Assembly: GCA_030248195.1 (NCBI GenBank)
Contig: JASAND010017838.1
Location: 24,078-88,077 of the forward strand
DNA length: 64,000 bases
From: Trissonchulus latispiculum
Taxonomy: Eukaryota > Nematoda > Enoplea > Enoplida > Ironidae
Direction of reading: 5' to 3'
The notes beneath the pieces are model-generated. The model had not been told where the DNA came from. It made no database searches and saw only the letters and a program-made list of their open reading frames with translations. This document shows, in pieces, positions 31,778 to 44,616 of this stretch. Position 1 is the first letter of the stretch. The number at the start of each line of letters is the position of its first letter. The position numbers and the translations under genes were made by a program.

Positions 31778-32775
31778 TGTAGTGACGTGATCTACCACGA
31801 TCTAGCTGTAGTTAGTGTTCGGATGTAGAATGAGCTGGCTTGTTATGGAAAGTTAATAAATCAGTCTTGGCTTATCATCGATCGCGTGCAGCGGCGCTGC
31901 TTACAACATTCGGCGATGAGAATGATTTATCCGACAACCATACCAACCAAGCATATCATGACCTACGACCAAAAATCTACCGACAATCCTATGTGTCGCT
32001 ATGGATGACGTGCAGCCTTCCTACCACCGACTCATTTTGGACAATGATTGTGACATTGAGCTCATTGAGTGACATGCTGCTCAGTCCAGAAAAACTTTAC
32101 CAACTTCCGAATTTGCCACGCTTGACCAGAGGCAATGGCGAACTCTCACTGAACTTCCTCTGTAACTGTAGCCATACCGGTTACACTAACATTAACTTTT
32201 GGACGAGCTGTTCTTGTACATACCGGACGGAGTATCGACCATCTTACACCTTCATCAGCGGTGTACTAGAAGAAGCGAAGTGCCATACCTGAACCTGAAA
32301 TTGCGCCACACCGGCGACCTACCATTTCAAACGTAATCTGGTAGACCACCAGGTTTTGTGATCCAGCGAGAGAAAGATGTGGGTTAAAAGCTTTACCGTC
32401 TGAGATTCTTAACCCAACTCACAACTCAAAGCAAAGCGGGCGATGCCTAAGGAGAAATAGTTTAGCAACCTGTTCTTGTGTTGTGCATGAAACCTAAGTC
32501 TAATATCTAAAGAAGCTAAACTACTTGAAAAATAAAGCAAACCGGGAATATACCAATGCGTCTGCACATGTTAACGATTACTGTGTTGTTTTTGTTAGTT
32601 TTTGTCTTCTTTAACTGTTAACAAGGGAGGGAAATGTAGTGACTTGATCTACCACGATCTAGCTGTAGTTAGTGTTCGGATGTAGAATCAGCTGTGTAAC
32701 AAAGGCTTGCTATGGAAAGTTAATAAATCAGTCTTGGCTTATCATCGAGCGTGTGCAGCGGCTCTGATTACAACA
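31778..32775 (+). mobile_element. TRIM (terminal-repeat retrotransposon in miniature)
   Basis: Direct LTRs at 31778-31908 (131 bp) and 32635-32775 (141 bp, with a 10-bp insertion), both TGTAGTGAC to TTACAACA, with a perfect 5-bp target duplication ATATT (31773-31777 and 32776-32780). A polypurine tract AAGGGAGGGAAA (32623-32634) abuts the 3' LTR and TTCGGCGATGAG, the primer-site position, follows the 5' LTR. The 726-bp interior has only a 150-codon ORF (31840-32292) that overlaps the LTR and shows no domain. 998 bp in all; needs enzymes in trans. Confidence 0.92.
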
Positions 32776-32997
32776 ATATTAATAGCAGAAACTCTGTTAG
32801 CTGTGCTAATCTCATTGTCTAATTAAGTCTGGGCTAAGTTTCCAGTAGCTACCGAATACTTGGCATTCTTTGTTACAAACAATATGAAAGCAAAATTCAG
32901 ACAATTCTCAGCGCAGGAATTTTGCCCGTTTGGGCACTACTTGTTAAATATAGCAATACATATAATAATCTTTCGCAGCAGGTATACATCTAACTAA

Positions 32998-33442
32998 GGG
33001 ATGTGCTCAAAAGTCTTTCCTAAATATTTCGTATATACGATTTCTATATACGTTTCAAAATCGTATTTTTGGTGAAAGTAATTCGCATTTTCGTTTTTAT
33101 GAGCCTTAACTTTTTGTCTACCAAAAGTTTCTTGCTTCTACTGAAGTTGTCTGTTTTGTAATTCTTAAAAAAGTTAGGTATAAGGTTGTCGTCAAGCAGT
33201 CTGTTTCACTGGCTTACTGTAATACTGTTGTACAGCTATGTTGATAGGACCAAAGTATGTAAAAACTTTGCAGCATACAGGAACAAGCTTCGGAGTTTCA
33301 CAGCTACTTTTGTGAATAAAGCAATAGCAAAAAGTTTAGACATACAAAAAATCGTATTTCTGGGAAGATGGATTCGTATATACGATTTTAAAGAAAACGT
33401 ATTAAAAATTTCGTATAAACGTTTTAGTTTTGAGCACACCCC
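32998..33442. mobile_element. Harbinger-like MITE, copy 1
   Basis: 445 bp; ends GGGATGTGCTCAAAA and, inverted, GGGGTGTGCTCAAAA, flanked by TAA on both sides (32995-32997, 33443-33445). Subterminal TCGTATATACGA palindromes. A copy in opposite orientation lies at 37762-38185. The 3-bp TAA duplication suggests PIF/Harbinger; no transposase. Confidence 0.85.
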
Positions 33443-33445
33443 TAA

Positions 33446-34130
33446 AATGTAACGCAGACAACTATATTATTCTTGTGCACGCAACTTTGCTTGTTTCAAA
33501 TAAATCATTCTTTGTATGTCGAGTTTACTTCTTCGCGGTGGCTTCGCTGTAGTCAGAAGCTGAGGTTTAAGCTAGAAATATGTGCAAAACTTAAAGCTGT
33601 TTTAACGTGTAGTATGTATTAACATATGGGGATGAACACAAAAGTGAAGCAGGTAAAGTTCCACTAAAATCGCAAGCGGACTTGACAGGGTGAAACCTGA
33701 TCAAACAATGATGCTGTAAAATATTTAGAATCTGTAATCTTCAGTTATAATGGTGCATAATAAAACCGCACAATCAAAATCAGAACCTATTCTGCAATTT
33801 TTTAAAGCGCTTTGCTGTTAAACAATAAAATTTCGTAGTGCGGGAACCGTTATTTTTAGCAATTAATATAATTTATTACAACTCCAAATTATTGGCTTTC
33901 CACAATAATTTGTGAGAATGGCAAGGAGATCGCGGCGTCTATTTTTCCAATGAAAGTTACTGAAAATCTTCACAAGTACTCTGCCCGAGAACACAACTTG
34001 TTAATATTTTCCAATTTCCTTACAATACACATACTTGTGCGGCAATGAAAGGTGTAAACTGATAGTGAATTGTCAGTTCTAAAATAGCACTACTATTAAT
34101 GTATTCATGGTTGGCAATCACCATAATCAT
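33446..34130. other. downstream flank of the ankyrin gene
   Basis: AT-rich, no gene seen. It should include the 3' UTR of the - strand ankyrin gene; no poly(A) signal was assigned. Confidence 0.4.
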
Positions 34131-37100
34131 TTATGCACAACTGGATACAAATGGCAAACGTTTTCGAAACAATGGATAGTCAAAGCTGAATCTGGCTCTA
34201 GTCCCATTTTGGCACCTAGTAGGTTCTGGAGGCTGAAATGGAAGAAATCCAACTGTAAGATTAATAATTATTGTGTCTCATCGCTAGTACAAGGCTCATA
34301 AAGTAACTAAAGTTTGACAGTGCAGGTTACGCAATAACAATTTTACAAACCAGCTTTAATCTTACAAAATAATCGATCACTGCTGAAGAGAAAAGTGAGT
34401 TCCCAAGACATATACGAAGACAGTAATCTTAAAACTGAAAAATACTTACAAGTACCTGAGACAATGTAACGAGGGGATTCGAAGTTGTCTTTTTGAGAAC
34501 TTTTCGCTTCCATCCCTTAACTGCTTTGATGCAGGGTGATACCGATGCCCATTGTGATTGGGCATTATTTAACTGATTGACCCTCCTAGACAAATTTTTC
34601 AGACTTCCAGAAGTGCAGTCTCCCATCAGAGGTGCACAGGAGTTCTTTATCACATTTCCGAGCAACGTTCCAGCCATAGCAGAATGCACTGTTTTCTGAA
34701 ATGCGCCGTTTTTACCATATTCATAATGCATAGCAAAAACTTTGTATGAGTTCACAATGCATTTACTTAGGATGCATAAATCAAGTAAAGTCCAATCTCA
34801 ATCTTAATGTTCTGTGCAAATTTATTTAAAATGTTAAGTCGGTCTGCTAATAACATAACATTTACAGCTTATAGGTTCAGGAAAAGGAAACGACTTCGAA
34901 CATAGTTTTGTGCTCTAGAATTATAAAGCTTTTCCGTACTACCCAATGTGAATCATGAATGCGTTTATGATTCTTCAATTTAAATGTAAACGGTAATGGT
35001 ACAAAGATCATAATTAGTTGACCCTTTCATTAATTAATTATTTGACTTTAGATATGCTCTTTGGTTCGAAAGACGGATGAATACTTATGCCTTGGCTTGA
35101 CAACACTTACTATTCAGATAAACTTAGGTTTAAGTTGAAATCTGATAAACAAATAACTTACTTCATCTGTATCCTCCGATGGTAATCCTACCGGAGTCAG
35201 AATCGATGGAACCGAAGAGGATCGGTTGCTAACACGAAGCGTTTTCCACTTTGTCACTGCCTTCATAGCTGGTGAGTAGCCATGCCATGTGGATCCATTG
35301 CCAGATGGTTTCCAGCCACGAAGGCGCGCAGTTGTCTTCAACGTCGCCAACTGCGCATCCATTTTTTGCAAAAGTCGTATGCGCTGCTGATTCAGCAAGA
35401 CTGCGCAACCATAGTGACCATTTTCGGTCGCTATGTCTGAAGCTGTTTTGCCATTGTTACTTTTAGCCTAAAATAACTAAAGCCATTCAGCAACTGAATG
35501 TACAATGAAGAACTCTTGAGAAATACCAAGAAATCAATAAAATGCCGGTCGAACCAATTTACTTATCGGCCAACCTGTAATATATTCAAGCTCCAAGATT
35601 TCACAAGGTAGTCTACCATGTAGTCAAGAACGGAGATTTGTCCTCTCTTGGCTGCATACATTAGCGCCGTGTAGCCGCTATGATCTTTTATAGATAAATC
35701 CACAGTGAACTGTAAACATAACATTCTATTACAGCATAACAACACTATAACAATGTTCATAAAGTAAGCTATTATATTTCAACAGCAAAGAAATCAGTAT
35801 AATCAATCCCTGTCGCCTGTAGAAAAGCTGTCGTTGTCAAAATATGTTTCGACTTTCATTACTAAGTTCCATCCAACACAGTCAAGCATTTTATGCGTTA
35901 TTGTGAAAGAACGTATAAGAAAGCTTTCACCAGCTACCATGCTTTACCGTATATATAAGAACTAAGAAGTTCTATATTACAAACCAAGAAGCATCACTAT
36001 TCCAGTTATCGGAAACTAGATAAGATAGAATATATACATAGATGTATAAAATAGACAAGTAAGCCTTTATAAAACATATGTATATAAAACAAGTTACTGA
36101 TGTGAGTAGAAAACAAGCCAAATCTGGTTTATTTCCTATGCATGCAAACATAACTGCAGTCCGTCCACTGTCATCAGTAGCATTAACGTCAGCCCCAAGA
36201 GACCGCAACGTATACAACAAGTCCATCTAGAAAGAAATAAAAAGGAGAAATTGTTAAACTGCTTGGATTCATTTGCATATATGCATTTGTATATATATAT
36301 ATATACATATATAATATATATATATATATATATACAGTACTTAGCATTAATGTCACGTACTACTCTCTCAGTCAACAATGCCAATTTGAGAAATAAGCAA
36401 AAACGAATTTCAAACAACGCGTCGGAATTAACTCCCCTATTGGTGGTAACTTGTTTATTCCTGGCTTTATCTGCATTATTTTGCCTTTTCAAAAGAGTAG
36501 TATTGTCTGAGACAGGAATAATGGTTTCTAGTTTATATTAATCAGGAAATCTTCAGAAAATGATTAATTTCTGCTTATTGTATTTTACTTTCACATGACC
36601 ATGAGATATGGCGGCCTTGCGTTTCTGATGCAATCTCACCAGTCAAACGTTTATCCCTTGTTCCCTTGTGGTAGATTCATTAACTTCAGCGGCAACGAAG
36701 TATATATAATAGCTTTATTAGGGCTATTTAAGGATTAGCGGACATTGTGTGCTCAAAAGCATTAAATATATATAGCCTGGAATAACCTGATTAGGGATTA
36801 GAATTGTTAAAATGACCCTAAGTGAGAGTTAGTAGTTCATCTCTGGCAACTAATTCATAACGTAAAATGTTTAGGAAAACTATATTAATTTCTTTAAAAT
36901 TTTTTAAATTCGATAAATCTTTAGAAACGAAGCTTGTAATTGCACAAACATTCTATCTGTATACCTGCTTTATTATGTCTGAACGATATTTCACGATGCA
37001 CATTAGAATGGTTTCGTTACATCTATTTCGTTGATCAGGATCGAAGGAAACTACCAAACGATTTCCTACTTCTGTTTTCTGCAGCGAAGAAAAACACTCG

Positions 37101-37195
37101 TAGTTCCAAACACTTTTAAGTTTGCGGATGCAGCGTTCCATCCATATTTTGTTGTCTAAAGTTAACTGGTCATGACGACGACTAGAAGAGTACAT
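34131..37195 (-). CDS. ankyrin-repeat protein, 6 exons
   Basis: Exons on the - strand: 37195-36965, 36226-36098, 35709-35575, 35467-35162, 34695-34450, 34232-34131. All introns are GT-AG and phase 0, giving 382 residues. The N-terminal 75 residues (start MYSSSRRHD, ATG at 37193-37195) lead into ankyrin repeats: NETILMCIVKY, GADVNATDDSGRTAVMFAC, IKDHSGYTALMYAAKRG and NNGKTASDIATENGHYG, so about 3-4 repeats at residues 65-190. The rest is a basic, Ser/Thr-rich tail with two GW-K motifs (LRGWKPSG, VKGWKRKV) and the end ARFSFDYPLFRKRLPF. Spacing of the repeats recalls ANKRD34-type proteins, which is tentative. A protein-protein interaction role is by family. An extra 5' exon cannot be excluded because the frame is open upstream of the ATG. 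Confidence 0.8.
36290..36335. repeat. TA-rich microsatellite in intron 1 of the ankyrin gene
   Basis: Imperfect (TA)n next to the repeat beginning at 36340. Confidence 0.85.
36340..36700. repeat. dispersed repeat, copy 1
   Basis: About 360 bp matching 46017-46374 in inverted orientation. Shared words include CGTACTACTCTCTCAGTCA, CGGCCTTGCGTTTCTGATGC and AAACGTTTATCCC. It lies in intron 1 of the ankyrin gene. No TIR was resolved and the ORFs in it are not conserved between copies. Confidence 0.8.
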
Positions 37196-37761
37196 TATCA
37201 ATCTGTTCACGCGGTTCACGAAGAACAAGACAAGACTAGACAAGACGTTCTGATTGAGTCAGAATTCTAGAACTACAGTCTCTTAATGTCTTTGGTAGCT
37301 GTCAAGAAAAATGATCTTTTCTGCTGTTGTCAATGGGTCCAATCCAAGTACTCTTTTTCAGCAAAACTATCTCCGAAAATAATCACCGTAAAGATATAAC
37401 CTGACGGTATATACATATGATGTAAATACATTAGGCCTCCTACGTCAATATGGATTAACTTTTCCTCTTTTAATAACTGCATGATATGTCACCTAATTAG
37501 AAAATCTGAGTATTTCGAGCTTCAGGCAAAATGTGCATTTACTTAGTGTCTAACGTACATGAGTCAGGGCAAAAGCATATAGATTGGCAAAAACGTCAGC
37601 CAATCTAAAAAATACCGAAGCACTATCGACTACAAAATAAGTACATTTAATCGAATTATACTGTGTAACTATTGTTATAGCTATTCAATTTATCGTGATA
37701 ATTGTAAATTTTTAAAATAATCTTTGTTTTGATTTCTAATATTATACCAAGAGTACATTAA

Positions 37762-38185
37762 GGGACGTGCTCAAAACTAAAACGTATATGCGAAAATTTT
37801 AATACGTTTTCCAGTAAATCGTATATACGAATCCATTTGCTGAAAAATACGATTTTTTATACGTCTCATAAGCTTTTTGCAGCTTACTTTTTACTAAAAC
37901 AATGTTTTTGCAAAGTCCGTTTTTGAAAGACACTGCCACTCAACATAACTGTACAAGAGTAGTTTAGCACCTAGATGAACAGACGTTTTGGAGCCAACCT
38001 TGTAGCTAACTTTTGTTAAGCAGTACTAGACGGCCAGTTTTGAAAAGAACGTGGTAGAGTTCAGCAGAAAAAGTTAAGGTTTATAAAAACCAAAATACGA
38101 ATTCCTCACACCAAAAAGACGATTTCAAAACGTATATACAATTCGTATATACGAAAAATTTGTGCAAGACTTTTGAGCACATCCC
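37762..38185. mobile_element. Harbinger-like MITE, copy 2
   Basis: 424 bp; ends GGGACGTGCTCAAAA and, inverted, GGGATGTGCTCAAAA; TAA on both sides (37759-37761, 38186-38188). Inverted relative to 32998-33442, the two copies bracketing the ankyrin gene. Confidence 0.85.
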
Positions 38186-38188
38186 TAA

Positions 38189-39623
38189 GAGTATACCACT
38201 AGGCAAGGTCTTTGTTATCATAGCAAAAGCAATGCTCTGTTCGCTCAAAGAAATTCGCACGCTATTTTTGTCTTCTAAAGCTTGACGCAGACACAAATTA
38301 AAGAACACACTGGTTGTTTTCAAGCTCAAGAGAGGGGGGGTCGCCGGGTATCCAATTTTATAGTCACCGATTTCTCTCATTTTTGGGTATATTATACCCG
38401 CATGTGTCCAAAAACAAGACAATTTTTGATTCCAGGGTCAATCCGGTTAAGAGATATTGCAGTTCAAATCCCTACAATTTAGTATTTACGCTTCTATGCC
38501 TCGCTAAGGGCTTCGAAGACGTGTACACATAGGATGTCAAAACACTACGGTATGGCCATTACATCAAATTGAAGCCTCTATCTTGAGCTATTTATTGCTG
38601 TGCAAATGACAAACGGCGTTTGAACGATTTGATCAAGCTCCTTCCGACTGTTATTTACATCAAACTTGAATGCGGTTTAACTTTCACATACTGCTTTGTA
38701 GAAACTTGGTGCCAATTAGATAAAATGTTCAGGACATCGAGAGCTTCAATTTGATATAAAATTTGGCTATATTTGAAAAATTTGAAAATTTGCCATTTTT
38801 TGACTATAGGCCTCCGTCATCGCACTGAGGTATGCGTCCACAGGTAAACATTAGTATATGCAGTGAAATTTAGCACACATCTTCCTTTCATATTGGCAAA
38901 CTGGCACACCGAATTTGGTTGGAATAGATCGGCTTTCACCCGACTTATGGACCGTTATATCCAAAAAATTGAGAAAATGACGTGTTTTGAGGCAAAACGC
39001 TAACGCGTTAACCAAAACTGTGAACTAATCACAAGTAGCAACATGGATTTTGCGTATCGCAAATTGAACCTTATTTGTGTAGGTACTGTGTTAATATCTA
39101 TACGCGAAATCTATTCAGTAAACGGTTAGTTCAGGCCACGACGAAACATTTCTTTTGTGACGTTTTTGTAAGTCAAATTTGTGCAAAAACCGATTTCACC
39201 CAACTTTGAAAATTTCTAGAAATTAGCTGAACTAACGCAAAAACACAACATATAGATATTAACACGCTACCTAGTCCAGACTAACATATTTCCACGTTAT
39301 AGCTCCTTTGCTCTTGCACAGCGCTCAACCTTTTGGTTACCGCGAAATTTTCCTAACGGTTTCGTTTTCCTATGTTACATGTCGGGGTCATCTTTGGAGG
39401 ACTATTGTGAATGATAGGGAAAGTTTTGCAGCAAACGCAACTGTCTTGTTTTGGGGACCAGGGGACCTATGGGGACTACAAAATATGTGAAAGAAAAATC
39501 GGAGATGGTCGAAAATTCGCGACCCCCTCCTTTCCTTAAGCAAGTAAACATAGTTAACGTACCCTCGTTTCTAACAGGTACTGGTTTGTGGGGGAATTGT
39601 GGCGATACTAAAGAGAAACTAAC
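38189..39623. other. intergenic, no gene seen
   Basis: Mixed AT-rich sequence with short ORFs only. A G-run at 38332 and scattered repeats could be old transposon DNA but no ends were found. Confidence 0.4.
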
Positions 39624-40238
39624 TTAAGGGGGGCTACGAAAGGGTTGGCAGGTGGAGGAGGTGCCGGTGCGCCGTTTTCGATCTAATAAAATTGGCAACT
39701 CCTAGCCTACCCCAGCTTTTTACCAATTATTGGGCTCTAATTTGGGCAAACTGTGGGTAAGTTTCGAGGGGTTTTGTTTTCTGGTTAGTGTGCTAGCAAA
39801 CTTGTTGTTAAGAAACAACCCTTATTTTTAGGCCTGAAAAGCTAGCTAAGCGCAGTAAAAATGGCGTCAAAAAGTTTTTGTCTCCGATTTTGCCGAAAAT
39901 GTGGTTATAGGGGTCACTTGACCTGCTGAATCCGAATATGAAATCCGTTTTTCGATATGATGCTTCTTTCGTTCAGTATGCGCTTACAACTGTCTTAGAG
40001 CTTTTTGGAGCTATCGCCATCCATACTTCGAGAAATCAATCTAGCATTTCTAAACATTGAAGCTAGGTTTAGTGACCTTGCTTTCTGCACATCTTGGTAC
40101 ACTCACTGGCATGAAATGCGCAAAGTTTCATGCGATTCTGAAACAGTACTTTGGAGTAATTGACTCACATCTTCGAAATCCCACCAAATAACAGCGACAA
40201 TATCGATAATGTAATCTAGCACTGGACCCCACCCTTAA
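39624..40238. mobile_element. TTAA-flanked element lacking the RNase H insert
   Basis: 615 bp; starts TTAAGGGGGGCTACGAA and ends ACCCCACCCTTAA. Its sequence matches, inverted, much of 25546-26448, without the RNase H fragment. Serves as the comparison copy that reveals the capture. Confidence 0.7.
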
Positions 40239-40476
40239 AAAACTTAAAAATTTAAAATCTTTAAAATTTTAAAATTTTGCTACAGATCGAAAAGAAATGC
40301 GTTCAAATGCATCCATGCCAAATTTGAACTAAATCGATTAAGTTTTGCGAAAGTTGCGCTCAGGTGTGCGTCTGCCTTAGTATTCGCCAGGGAAAACCCA
40401 ACACTCAAGCGGTGAAATTTGACGGATAACCCCCTCCCAAGAGAAGCGCCCTCAGCTGGGGTGTCCAGAGCATGTA

Positions 40477-40838
40477 CAGCTAACATTAAATTTCAGTTAA
40501 CTTTTCTTTCATTTATTTTTCGAAAAATTTTCTTTTCATTTTCTTTCATTTAAATGTATACATCAAATATCAATGGCAATAATGAAAACTACTCGCTATC
40601 TGTGACAGTTGACTGACAAAACCTTGATTGCCGACTTTCAAGAAATGCAGCTGTTAATTTGTACTTGTGCTAGTCTAGTGGTAAGAGGTGGGCAAAGGTC
40701 AATCTCAAACAATAAGAGTATATCAGCTGTCAGAATGTTATGAAAGCAATAAAATGAAGGTTTCTTTTTATTTTCTTGAAATTCAGAATTTCTTTCTTTA
40801 AATTTCATTTTTCTTTAACTGAAATAAAATGTTAGCTG
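40477..40838. mobile_element. mariner-like MITE with 24-bp TIRs
   Basis: 362 bp; ends CAGCTAACATTAAATTTCAG and, inverted, CAGCTAACATTTTATTTCAG, flanked by TA. The subterminal region is rich in CTTTCATTT. No ORF. Confidence 0.82.
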
Positions 40839-40840
40839 TA

Positions 40841-41100
40841 TATGTAGTGAAAGTAATTGGCTTAGAGACTAGAAAAAAGCTTTGCTGTAGTCGTAGTAGT
40901 AGTTGGTTAGGGTCATGAATTGTAGATGGCTAGGCTGGGTAGGGCTTTCACTACAACTGGTTGACGCGCAGGATGCAGGATCGCTGCTTAGATTCAGATC
41001 TGGCCACAGTCAGGTGTACTCAGTGGACAAATCCGAATGGCCAACCAAAGGTCGGGGTCAACAAGGTGAGTCCGTTTCTTCGCTGAAGGGCAGTTGCGAG
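40841..41100. other. non-coding, no gene seen
   Basis: Ordinary sequence leading into the first hairpin cluster; a 69-codon ORF here has no recognisable features. Confidence 0.35.
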
Positions 41101-41183
41101 ACGATTCTCTAGCACGAATCGTAGGGGTAGATTCTCTTACACGAATCCGTAGAGGGGGCAGATAGATCCTCTAGCACGGATCT
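41101..41183. repeat. three hairpins with a TCTNRCAC loop
   Basis: ACGATTC-TCTAGCAC-GAATCGT (41101-41122), GATTC-TCTTACAC-GAATC (41130-41147), AGATCC-TCTAGCAC-GGATCT (41164-41183). Stems are perfect and differ between copies, the 8-base loop is nearly constant. Four relatives lie at 44617-44907. Confidence 0.75.
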
Positions 41184-42793
41184 CGATTGGGTTTATGATC
41201 GATAGAAGACGCAGGCTGTTCACAATCACGGTTTATTGAACAATAATCAGGATACAGTTTACAACAACCAATAGAGAATGATGATTGCTTTACAGAGATA
41301 GTTCGCACACAGTTATAGCACAGTACAGCACAATATGATTAGATGCTGTACCAGAATTTCCCTTGTCTTAACCTGTTTAGTTTTGGTATAGTATAAAAGG
41401 GGAATAAAGAGTAGGTCAATTACACTTGTCTCCAGGGACCTTTTACTCTCGCTAACTCTTAAATTATACACTCCCTCAAAATTGGTGGGGGGAAAGTTGG
41501 GGTTTCCTATTGTGTGTTTACAGTCACTCGTAAATCAGTCTAGTCGGTCTCTGTCCCGCTAACAATACAGGGGAACAAAGCACAGGGTACTACAGAAACA
41601 GCGAATAATTGAACAGTTTATAGTGCTACCGGGAGTCGAGTTTTCGGATACGTTGTGCAGTCTCCAAATAACGACTCACACGCAACCTTTCCTGTCTTTT
41701 GTAAGAGAGAGTTCCGTCCCTGAAAGGGAGATTACAGTTACGTGCTGAGAGAGTGTCGGTATGCCAAAAATGTAACTGGGGCAAAGAGAGTTCCGGGCCC
41801 TAGATATATATTTGAACAAATTAAGCAATATGTCTTTAGTTGTCTTCAGTGATGTCTTCGGAAGTCAAGCATAAGTACAATGAGCCAGGAGATTTCAATA
41901 GCATAAATGATTCGGCATACATTTTTCAGCTGATTTGAAACACTGTTAAAAGTCAATCAAAAAATGAGTTCCGACAGGTTTCTGGTTTGAGGTCTAAATC
42001 ACCACTTTGATTTGAGGTACTGCTCGCTTCTAACCGCTGCTACCGCTGGGTTATAGGTCCGCCAAACTATGAGAACCAATACCTACTGAGACTGATACAG
42101 GATTACAGAATTGGCTCTGGTCCACTTGACAATCACAGGATCAAACCAACTGGCAACTGAACAGAACGGGTGGCACCAGGCACAACTACAGGATACGGAA
42201 TCAACTCTGGTTCCGGACAGATACTGAGCTCAGCATCAGACTGTGGACTGATCCAAGCAAGGCGCGGTGGCGGCAGTACCTGAATCAAATGGGTTAAAAC
42301 CCATTAGATACAAGAATGTTTGGGTAATCGAACCGAGGCAGTTATTATCCAAACTAGATGGCTCTGCTGAACTTGTTTTGAACTTAAAAATGTAATTTAA
42401 AAAAATTGCGTTCGAATGTAAAATACTTTGATTAGCGTTTTTGTTGTAAACTCGAGTTTTGCGCAATTTAAGCGCATTTTGATGAATTGGAAACTGTATT
42501 TGGATTAAACTTGTTTTAAATTGCAAGTTTGGTTTAACAATGCGGTAAAACTTAAAATTTAGTATTTAAACTGTTCTTGACATGAACTGAATACGATTAA
42601 TTTAAACGTAATGTTTTATGCTGAACCACTCCAAAATAGCATAGGTCAACGCGTTTTTATCATAGAATTGCGAACCTGGACGCTAGATTAACTAATTAAT
42701 TAGAAACTAGTATAATTGCAGCTTTTTGGCTATAAAACATCATGAGACATTCACCATTGGGTGTAATCCGGCAGATATACATATTTAAGCTGG
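41184..42793. other. non-coding stretch between hairpins and the GAGCC array
   Basis: No domain-bearing ORF. A TATAAAAGG at about 41393 could be a core promoter on the + strand but no gene follows that I can recognise. Confidence 0.35.
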
Positions 42794-42917
42794 GCGAGCC
42801 GAGCCGAGCCGAGCCGAGCCGAGCAGGGCCGAGCCGAGCCGAGCCGAGCCGAGTCGATTTGAGCCGAGCTGAGCCGAGTTGAGTCGAATCGAGCCGAGCC
42901 GAGCCGAGTAGAGCCGG
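42794..42917. repeat. (GAGCC)n tandem array
   Basis: About 24 units of GAGCC with some GAGTC/GAGCT variants. The ORF running through it on the other strand is low-complexity translation, not a gene. Confidence 0.9.
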
Positions 42918-44616
42918 TGGAAGATTGTAGTTTAGAATAGAGGTTTGAGTTGAGTTTAACCTAGGTGCGTGATGCATTCGCGTGTGTGTGCGGAATAGCG
43001 GGTGCTTGCTGCGTTCGAAGTCTGGTAGTTGAGAACTTTAGTTGAAAAGGTTAGGGAGGTTTGAATGGAACTTTAAGTTAAATAGAGCCATAAGTTGGGA
43101 TAATAATTGCCAAGCAATTATTATGGACAGAATTACTAAAAAACAACTGAGTAAATAAGGGAAGGCCAGTAACTTCCATTTTAACGACTTAGAAATAAAG
43201 AAATCTAATCACAATGTATAAAGAGAATAATTAACTGCTGGTATAGCTTTTAGGTTTTAACCTACGTTTTGGACTCGGCATTAAATGCTAGAAAGACAAT
43301 TTGTACGAAACAATTGAATTGTCACGCCATGGAATTTAAAGTATGTGGGGAGAATGGGGACCATTCGAAGCTTTTGTGCCTCCCATGGGCCGGGGAAAGC
43401 CCGAAACCTTGAGGGAATGGTGAAGGGTCCCTCAGGAAAAGTTTAACCCAATTTTAGTTGAACAGTGCATAAACGATCTTTCGAGCGAAAAGTAGGAATG
43501 CATTTTGAGCAGAAACTGGATTTTAGGATTTAAACTGAATTTAGACTTTAAGAATATTAATGGTTAAGGTTTGAAGTTTTGAAAATGGCTGAAAATAAAC
43601 ATCAATTGAACAAAACAATGACATTACAAAAAGTCTCGCCTATTTTAGCCCGGCGGAAGAGTGAAATAGATACAAAAGTCGGGGTACGCTCGGTATGAAA
43701 GCGATCTCCGCTTCTTGAGCCCGGAGAAAGGGCGTGCGATCCCTTTCCCACCGAGTTCCCTGCAAATTGAGAAATAAATTGGGAAAATCATAAGTTTAGT
43801 TGGTCGGCCGCCTTCATGGCATAATGGCGTTTGTCCTGAGCCTCCCAAGTCCTCTTGTGGGTAAATTATAAAAACTGTCTTTTAACCTAGCGGAGTGGGG
43901 AAGAGAAAAGAGATGCTAATGTCTCCCACCTCCAAATAACGGTGCAGAAACACATCTCTTTTCTCCCCCCAGACGAGAAGGGAGAAAAACTAAAAGTTGC
44001 GGCCGTACTGGCCGACTTCTCAAAGAGGACTGAATAAAATTGTAGCTTGCAAGCCTGGAACCCCAGAAAGGTGGAGTTTAGGCCTTCCTGCAAGCCATTG
44101 GGAGAAATTTGCAATCACCGAACGTGATTGGCTAGATGATTGCAAGCACCGACGCCAATTGAACCACCGCCTCGTGGCTTACGGTGGTCCACGTGAATTT
44201 GTTTGGCGGTCGCTAAACGGACTGATAAGCCTCCCGGGAATGGAGAGCTTATCTTCCCCCGTGCAGACGAAAAGACCCAAGTCAGCAAATTTAGTTGACC
44301 TGTGGTTTTGGCAAAACCAAACAAAATGGACAAACATTGGAGATCTTCACGGCTTCTCCAGATAAGAGAATTTTAGGGGTAGTAAATACCTTTTTGAAGG
44401 CAGACTGAATGGAGAAATAATAAGAAACAGAGGGTTTCGGGGTAGAAAGAAACTTTGATTGTGTTGTGTAACTTGTGTAATTGCTTAATTGTTTCAGGAA
44501 AGGAAACTAATTTATTAACGATTTGTGTACATGTGACTGTTTTTTCTTGCTTTAGGTTAAAGAAAACTTGAGTTGTGCAACTTGTATATCTATGTGAAAT
44601 TGGGGAAAACGCAGAG
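42918..44616. other. non-coding, hairpin-rich stretch
   Basis: No recognisable protein. Several strong inverted repeats: GGAAG...CTTCC (43151-43170), TGAGGGA...TCCCTCA (about 43409-43435), GCCC-GGAGAAA-GGGC (about 43718-43735), GAGAAAAGAGATG with its inverse (43903-43915, 43953-43965) and ACCACCG...CGGTGGT (about 44164-44190). The density suggests a transcribed structured element or a fossil leader. Confidence 0.4.

Noticed and set aside
31840..32292. 150-codon ORF inside the TRIM
   Set aside because: Starts within the LTR and shows no gag, protease or RT motif.
38081..38290. Possible upstream exon of the ankyrin gene (RQALEDKNSVRISLSEQSIAF on the - strand)
   Set aside because: No donor site after it and part of the ORF lies in a MITE; kept out for lack of support.
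42696..42977. 93-codon - strand ORF with RLGSARLGS repeats
   Set aside because: Translation of the (GAGCC)n array.
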